A DNA stretch of 64,000 nucleotides from BOG-908 sp963850605 (lineage in GTDB: Bacteria; Pseudomonadota; Alphaproteobacteria; Acetobacterales; Acetobacteraceae), in contig CAWKLX010000002.1 of NCBI GenBank assembly GCA_963850605.1, forward strand, positions 1 to 64,000, in the 5' to 3' direction. Positions 58,768-64,000 of the stretch are shown piece by piece; within the stretch, counting starts at the first letter, position 1, and every line of letters begins with the position of its first letter. The notes beneath the pieces were generated by a model. It saw only the letters and a program-made list of their open reading frames with translations. It was not told where the DNA came from and made no database searches. The position numbers were made by a program, and so were the translations under genes.

Positions 58768-58930
58768 ACGCGCCGCCGCGCCGCCGCGCACCGCGATATT
58801 GGCCGCTTGGCTGCTGAGCCTCGTGCTGCTCGGCGCGGGGGCCTGGGCCATGGTCGCGTGGCGCGCCTCGATCATGCGCGCCTGGCCCGCTTCCGCCCGG
58901 CTCTACATCGCGCTCGGCTATGCGCGCTGA
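58764..58930 (+). pseudogene. Frameshifted membrane segment of the zinc-ribbon locus
   Basis: A GTG overlapping the previous stop opens only VNAPPRRRAPRYWPLGC before a stop. From about 58796 another frame reads ILAAWLLSLVLLGAGAWAMV, then WPASARLYIALGYAR to a TGA at 58930. That is the usual tail of these zinc-ribbon proteins (one membrane helix, then a W..SARLY.ALG motif). A one-base change near 58790 would restore a single coding sequence. It is the first of the reading-frame breaks that increase toward the right end. Confidence 0.5.
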
Positions 58931-59008
58931 ACCCGCCAGCGTCCGGGTAACCTTGCTTGCAAAGCTCCGCCCCCTTTGCTCTTAGGGCGCGAGCCGCAGG
59001 AGCGCCCC

Positions 59009-60328
59009 ATGCCAGACACGCACGTCACCCAGCAGGATTTTAGAGTTCGCGACATGTCGCTGGCCGGCTGGGGCCGAAAGGAGATTTCGATGGCCGAGGA
59101 CGAAATGCCCGGCCTGATGGCGCTGCGCGAGGAATACGGCAACAGCCAAGCCGCTGGCCGGCGCCCGCATCGCCGGCTGCCTGCACATGACGATCCAGAC
59201 CGCCGTGCTGATCGAGACGCTGACGGCGCTCGGCGCCACCGTCCGCTGGTCGTCCTGCAACATCTTCTCGACCCAGGACCATGCCGCCGCCGCCGTGGCC
59301 GCGGCCGGCGTGCCGGTGTTCGCCTGGAAGGGCATGAGCGAGGACGAATTCAACTGGTGCATCGAGCAGACCGTGCGCGGCCCAGGGGATGGCTGGACGC
59401 CCGAACATGATTCTGGATGACGGCGGCGACCTGACCAACCTGATGCACGAAAGCTATCCCGAAATGCTGGCCGACGTGCGCGGCCTCTCGGAGGAGACCA
59501 CCACCGGCGTGCACCGCCTGTGGGAGATGCAAGGCCGGCAAGCTGCTGACGCCCGCGATCAACGTGAACGACAGCGTCACCAAGTCGAAATTCGACAATC
59601 TGTATGGTTGCCGCGAAAGCCTGGTGGACGGCATCCGCCGCGGAACGGACGTGATGATGGCCGGCAAGATCGCCGTCGTTGCGGGCTTCGGCGACGTGGG
59701 CAAGGGCTCGGCCGCCTCGCTGCGCAACGCCGGCTGCCGCGTGATGGTGACCGAAGTCGATCCGATCTGCGCGCTGCAGGCGGCCATGGAAGGCTACGAG
59801 GTCGATACGATGGACGATGCCGCCCCGCGCGGCGACATCTTCGTCACCGCCACCGGCAACGTGGACGTCATCACCGCCGACCACATGCGCGCCATGAAGC
59901 ACCGCGCCATCGTCTGCAATATCGGCCATTTCGACAGCGAGATTCAGATCGAGGCGCTGCGCAACTACAACTGGGAGAACGTCAAGCCGCAGGTGGACGA
60001 GGTGGTGTTCCCGGACGACAAGCGCCTGATCGTGCTGTCCGAAGGCCGCCTGGTGAATCTCGGCAACGCGCACGGGCCATCCCGAGCTTCGTGATGTCGG
60101 CCAGCTTCACCAACCAGGTGCTGGCGCAGCTGGAACTGTGGCAGGCCAAGCCTGGGCAGTACGAAAAGAAGGTCTATACGCTGCCGAAGCATCTCGATGA
60201 GAAGGTCGCGGCGCTGCATCTCGCAAAGGTCGGCGCCAAGCTGACCAAGCTTTCCGACAAGCAGGCCGAGTATCTGGACCTGCCTCGCGTGCAACGGGCC
60301 GTTCAAGCACGAGCTGTACCGCTACTGA
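59009..60328 (+). pseudogene. ahcY: Adenosylhomocysteinase, broken by several indels as sequenced
   Basis: The conserved protein can be followed across 1.3 kb but only by changing frame at about 59149, 59403, 59531, 60071, 60082 and 60293. The pieces are recognisable in order: VRDMSLAGWGRKEISMAEDE, FSTQDHAAAAVAA, LDDGGDLTNLMHE, VTKSKFDNLYGCRESLVDGI, the NAD motif AGFGDVGKGSAASLR, VCNIGHFDSEIQ and the terminal HELYRY. The enzyme splits S-adenosylhomocysteine in the methyl cycle. Active-site residues I can see are intact, so only frame is lost. Nearly every break is an extra base. Either the consensus is faulty here or this is a very recent pseudogene. Confidence 0.85.
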
Positions 60329-60344
60329 GCGTAGATCGTTCGCC

Positions 60345-61697
60345 GTGAGATTTCCTGCCATGCGACGTACCGCCACGACTGTTCTGCTGCTTGGCGCATG
60401 CGCGGGCGCGGCGCCCCCGTCGGAGGCTGGCGCGAGCGGCGATCCCGTGATTGCCCGGGCGGTGGCGGCGATCTCTCCCGACCGCCTGCGCGCTACCGAC
60501 GAGCGCCTGGTCGCCTTCGGCACACGCAGCACCTTTTCCGACCACGCCCCAACCGGGCGTGGCGTGTTCGCCGCGCGGGACTGGATCGCGGATCAGTTCA
60601 GGCAGATCGCCGCCACTACCGGCGGGCGCATGACGGTAGCCCTCGACGAATACATCCAGCACGCCGACGGCCACCGCGTGCCGCGCGACGTGCTCATCAG
60701 CAGCGTCGTCGCCACCCTGCACGGCGAGGAGCCGGGCGGCCGCACCTATGTGATGTCCAGCCACTACAACTCGCGCAATTCCGACAACGCGGACGGCACG
60801 GCCGACGCGCCCGGCGCGGACGACAATGGGTCTGGCACCGCGGCTGTGCTGGAGGCGGCCCGCGTTCTGGCAGGGCTTCATCCGCGCGCCACCATCATGT
60901 TCGCGACCTATGACGCCGAGGAGCAGGGCCTGTTCGGCTCCACCCACCATGCGCAGACGCTGAGCCAGGCCGGCGCGGACGTGCAGGGCGATCTCAACAA
61001 CGACATTGTAGGCGCTTCGGTCGGCGACCGGGGCCAGCACAATCCGGACAGCGTGCGCATATTCTCCGAGGCGCTGCCGGCGGGTTCAGACCCCAAAAAG
61101 ATCAATCTGCTCGGCAGCGAGAACAACTCATCCTCGCGTGAGCTGGCCCGCTTCGCGCGCGAGGTGGGTGATCGCTACGTCCCGGGCCTGCACGGACAAT
61201 TGATCTATCGCGCTGACCGGTTCTTGCGTGGCGGCGACCAGGAGTCGTTCACCGCCGCCGGTTTCCCCGCCATCCGCTTCGTCGAACCCGTCGAGACCTT
61301 CGCCCACCAGCATCAGAACGTGCGTGTGGAGGGCGGTGTGCAGTACGGCGATCTGGGCCGTTTCATGGACTTTGCCTACCTCGCTTGCGTGACCCGGTAT
61401 AACGTGTCTGTGCTGGCCAGCCTGGCGCTGGGTCCCGGTCGCCCCGCCCGCGCCTGGATCACGACGAAGGACCTCACCAACGACACCACCCTCGGCTGGG
61501 CCCCCGTCGCCGGCGCGGCGCGTTACGAGGTGGTGCGCCGCGCGACAGACGCCGCGCAGTGGACGGATTCGAGCGATGCCGGCCCGGCCACCACGCTCAC
61601 CCTACCCTATTCCAAGGATAACTGGCTGTTCGGCGTGCGCGCGGTCGATGCGCAGGGACGGCGCGGCGTGCCAGCCTACCCGCTGCCGCAGCGCTAA
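60345..61697 (+). CDS. Secreted M28 family peptidase
   Basis: A 450-residue zinc aminopeptidase-like protein with a lipoprotein-type signal (LLLGACAG). Zinc ligands are in MSSHYNSRN (His), GADDNGSGTA (Asp), FATYDAEEQGLFGS (Glu-Glu), NNDIVG (Asp) and a C-terminal AHQHQNVRVEGG (His). The C-terminal 85 residues look like a fibronectin-III-like domain. The GTG at 60345 or the ATG at 60360 can start it. It lies intact between the broken ahcY and cyoA genes. Confidence 0.82.
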   Translation: MRFPAMRRTATTVLLLGACAGAAPPSEAGASGDPVIARAVAAISPDRLRATDERLVAFGTRSTFSDHAPTGRGVFAARDWIADQFRQIAATTGGRMTVALDEYIQHADGHRVPRDVLISSVVATLHGEEPGGRTYVMSSHYNSRNSDNADGTADAPGADDNGSGTAAVLEAARVLAGLHPRATIMFATYDAEEQGLFGSTHHAQTLSQAGADVQGDLNNDIVGASVGDRGQHNPDSVRIFSEALPAGSDPKKINLLGSENNSSSRELARFAREVGDRYVPGLHGQLIYRADRFLRGGDQESFTAAGFPAIRFVEPVETFAHQHQNVRVEGGVQYGDLGRFMDFAYLACVTRYNVSVLASLALGPGRPARAWITTKDLTNDTTLGWAPVAGAARYEVVRRATDAAQWTDSSDAGPATTLTLPYSKDNWLFGVRAVDAQGRRGVPAYPLPQR

Positions 61698-61822
61698 CGA
61701 AATCCCGTCTACACCGCGGCTTGGCATGAGCCGGGACGCACACAGGTTTGTGCGATGCAGCGTCTCGACGCCACAATGGCGGGCTGGTAGCGGCGGTGCG
61801 GTTTTTCACGCGGAGGCGCTTG

Positions 61823-62715
61823 ATGATCGATCCGCTCCGGCGCCGGCTGTGGCTTGGATGCCAGCGAGGCGTGGCTTTGCTGGCCTGCGCGGCGCCTGCC
61901 TCGTGCGGCGGCGTGCTCGATCCGCACGGGCCGGTCGCGTCCGCCGAGCGGCTGATCCTGTTCGACGCGACCGCCATCATGCTGGTGGTGGTAGGTCCTG
62001 TCATTGTCATGACGTTCGCGTTCGCATGGTGGTACCGCGCATCCAATACGCGCGCCGCCTATCGGCCCGATTGGGACTATTCGGGCCGGGTGGAACTGGT
62101 GGTGTGGTCGATCCCGGCGATGATCGTCATGCTGCTGGGCGGCGTCGCATGGATCAGCTCGCACCAGCTCGATCCGGCGATCAAGCTCGCCGGAAGCGGT
62201 CCGCCGCTGCGCGTGCAGGTGGTCTCGCTCGACTGGAAATGGCTGTTCATCTACCCAGACCAGCATGTGGCCACCGTCAACCAGCTGGTCGTCCCCGCTG
62301 GATCGCCGCTGTCTTTCGAGTCTGACCTCGGCCACGGTGATGAATTCGCTTCTTCGTGCCGCAACTGGGCAGCCAGATCTACACCATGCCCGGCATGACC
62401 TCCCGGCTGAACCTGATGGCCGACACGCCTGGTGATTATGGCGGCCTGGCCGCGCATTTCAGCGGAGACGGGTTTTCCGACATGGATTTCATCGTGCACG
62501 CCGTGCCGCAAACCGCCTTTGCCGATTGGGTGGCGCACACGCAGGCCCAGGGCGATACGCTGGATGCCGGCCACTACGCCAAGTTGGCCAAGCTGAGCGG
62601 CGATGTCCCGCCGGCGGCGTATCACGGCGTGGACGACCATTTGTTCGGCGACATCGTGCAACGCACCGTGGCCACGCGGGCGCAGCACAGGGAACTGACA
62701 TGTTCGGCAAGCTGA
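61823..62715 (+). pseudogene. cyoA: Cytochrome bo3 ubiquinol oxidase subunit II, two frame breaks
   Basis: The N-terminal 160 residues are intact: lipoprotein-type signal ending CAAPASC, then two membrane helices (LILFDATAIMLVVVGPVIVM and VVWSIPAMIVMLLGGVAW). The cupredoxin-like domain starts VVSLDWKWLFIYPDQHVATV. Frame then breaks near 62319 and 62349, and the conserved end resumes QLGSQIYTMPGMTSRLNLMA to VHAVPQ. No CuA ligands are expected in this quinol-oxidising type. GGAGG seven bases before the ATG at 61823. Its end overlaps cyoB by 16 bases. Confidence 0.82.
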
Positions 62716-64000
62716 CCTGGGCCGCCATCCCGCTGCACGACCCGATCCCGATGGCGGCGTCCATGCTGATCATCCTGGGCGGCGCGGCGTACTCGGGCTG
62801 ATCACTTATCAGCGCTGGTGGCCGTATCTGTGGCGCGAGTGGCTGACCAGCGTGGACCACAAGCGCATCGGCGTGATGTACATCCTGATGGCGCTGGTGC
62901 TGCTGCTGCGGGGTTTCACCGACGCCATCATGATGCGCTCGCAGCAGGCGCTGGCCGCGGGCATGCGCGCGGCTATCTGCCGCCCGAGCACTACGACCAG
63001 ATCTTTTCTGCGCATGGCACCATCATGATCTTCTTCATGGCGATGCCGTTCATGATCGGGCTGATGAATTTCGCGGTGCCTCTGCAACTGGGCGTGCGGG
63101 ACGTAGCGTTTCCCGTCTTGAACGCCGTCAGCTTCTGGCTGACTGCCTCCGGCGCCCTGCTGGTCAACATCTCGCTCGTCGTGGGCGAATTCGCGCGAAC
63201 CGGCTGGCTGGCGTACCCGCCGCTCTCGGAACTGCAATTCTCGCCCGGGGTGGGCGTCGACTATTATCTTTGGGCGCTGCAGATCTCCGGCATCGGCACC
63301 TTGCTGGCCGGCATCAACCTGGTCACCACCATTTTGCAAGTGCGCGCGCCCGGCATGCTGTACATGCGCATGCCGGTGTTCTGCTGGACGGCGCTGGCCT
63401 CCAATCTGCTGATCGTGGCCGCCTTCCCGATCCTGACGGCGACATTCGCGCATGCTGCTGCTCGACCGCTATCTGGGTTTTCACTTCTTCACCAACGATG
63501 GTGGCGGCAACGCCATGATGTACTTCAACCTGATCTGGGCCTGGGGCCATCCGGAGGTGTACATCCTGATCCTGCCGGCGTTCGGCGTCTTCTCGGAAGT
63601 GTTCGCGACGTTCTCGGGCAAGCGCCTGTTCGGCTACCGCTCCATGGTCATGGCGACGATGGCCATCTGCGTTCTTCTCGTTCATGGTGTGGCTGCACCA
63701 CTTCTTCACGATGGGGGCCGGCGCCAACGTCAACGGCTTTTTTGGCATAATGACCATGATCATCGCCGTGCCGACGGGCGTGAAGGTGTTCAACTGGCTG
63801 TTCACCATGTTCCGCGGCCGCATACGGTTCGAGGTGCCGGTGTGGTGGGCGACGGGGTTCATCGTCACCTTTGTGCTGGGGGGCGCGACGGGCGTGCTGA
63901 TGGCGGTGCCGCCGGCCGATTTCGTGCTGCATAACAGCCTGTTTCTGGTGGCCCATTTTCATAACGTGATCATCGGTGGCGTGTTCTTCGGCGGCATGGC
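62700..64000 (+). pseudogene. cyoB: Cytochrome bo3 ubiquinol oxidase subunit I, 5' part, four frame breaks
   Basis: This is the start of the haem-copper oxidase catalytic subunit; the gene runs past the window. The pieces are MFGKLTWAAIPLHDPIPMA, LTSVDHKRIGVMYILMA, HGTIMIFFMAMPFMIGLMNF, the haem/CuB region NLIWAWGHPEVYILILPAF and VWLHHFFTMGAGANVNGF, and FLVAHFHNVIIGG. Breaks fall near 62789, 62962, 63451 and 63675. The metal-site His residues visible are preserved. It would pump protons while oxidising ubiquinol at the inner membrane. Confidence 0.82.

Noticed and set aside
59009..64000. Programmed frameshifting as the cause of the ahcY and cyo breaks
   Set aside because: There are too many sites, no slippery heptamers or common motif, and the genes are single-frame in all organisms I know of.

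Overview
This 64 kb window is chromosomal DNA from a high-GC alphaproteobacterium. Gene content and order point to the Rhodospirillales, most likely Acetobacteraceae. The supporting signs are a cytochrome bo3 (cyoAB) locus, a carbohydrate-selective OprB-type porin, the trpGDC-moaC-moeA-lexA block with an alphaproteobacterial SOS box (GAAC-N7-GAAC), an ftsE-ftsX-ydcF-plsC block next to a zinc-ribbon protein, DUF2125, and an NDUFS4-type complex I accessory subunit. I see no transposase, integrase, CRISPR array or rRNA. Two tRNA genes are present (Arg-UCU, Pro-UGG).

Layout. 0-8 kb: the end of a double TonB_C protein, an SCP2 lipid-binding protein, nagA with a TrpD-like transferase, a cytochrome P450, a MATE exporter, and a secreted protein with phage-fibre-like 35-residue repeats. 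8-11.4 kb: dnaK-dnaJ with an intergenic hairpin and a downstream terminator. 11.4-17 kb: a truncated secreted ORF, dapB, a threonine aldolase, a porin and an orphan 489-residue protein. 17-24 kb: a minus-strand operon uvrD-prmA-pepP-thioesterase-MFS in which every junction is a 4-base stop/start overlap. 24-25.6 kb: a TetR regulator and a divergent duplicated YdhR-like protein around a cluster of operator-like half-sites. 25.7-30.7 kb: tryptophan and molybdopterin synthesis genes plus lexA. 30.7-33.1 kb: small oxidoreductases and two decayed gene fragments. 33.1-40.2 kb: thiL, the tRNAs flanked by heptamer arrays, glycan genes, a metalloprotease, an L,D-transpeptidase, ribA and a response regulator. 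40.2-46.5 kb: xthA, a pair of unknown proteins, a GNAT enzyme, dadA, ndk and a compositionally odd 580-base gap. 46.5-53.8 kb: an ABC-F ATPase, a tannase-family esterase, a large palindrome, a PHA-synthase-like enzyme and the divergent repressor phaR. 53.8-59 kb: envelope and division genes. 59-64 kb: ahcY, an M28 peptidase, cyoA and cyoB (running off the end).

The most unusual feature is at the right end. ahcY, cyoA and cyoB are almost perfectly conserved at protein level, yet each is broken by several one- or two-base indels, mostly extra bases, while the 1.35 kb peptidase gene between them is intact. Smaller reading-frame breaks occur in the ABC-F gene and the zinc-ribbon locus. Either the consensus sequence is wrong at conserved genes (mixed strains or polishing errors) or these are very young pseudogenes with functional copies elsewhere.

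Other items of interest are a 60-codon histidine-rich ORF with a repeated GLVHxHxWAR motif, a PHA-synthase-like enzyme fused to a second domain and overlapping an upstream coiled-coil gene, FtsE with altered nucleotide-sensing loops, and two 35-bp arrays of CTGA-type heptamers.
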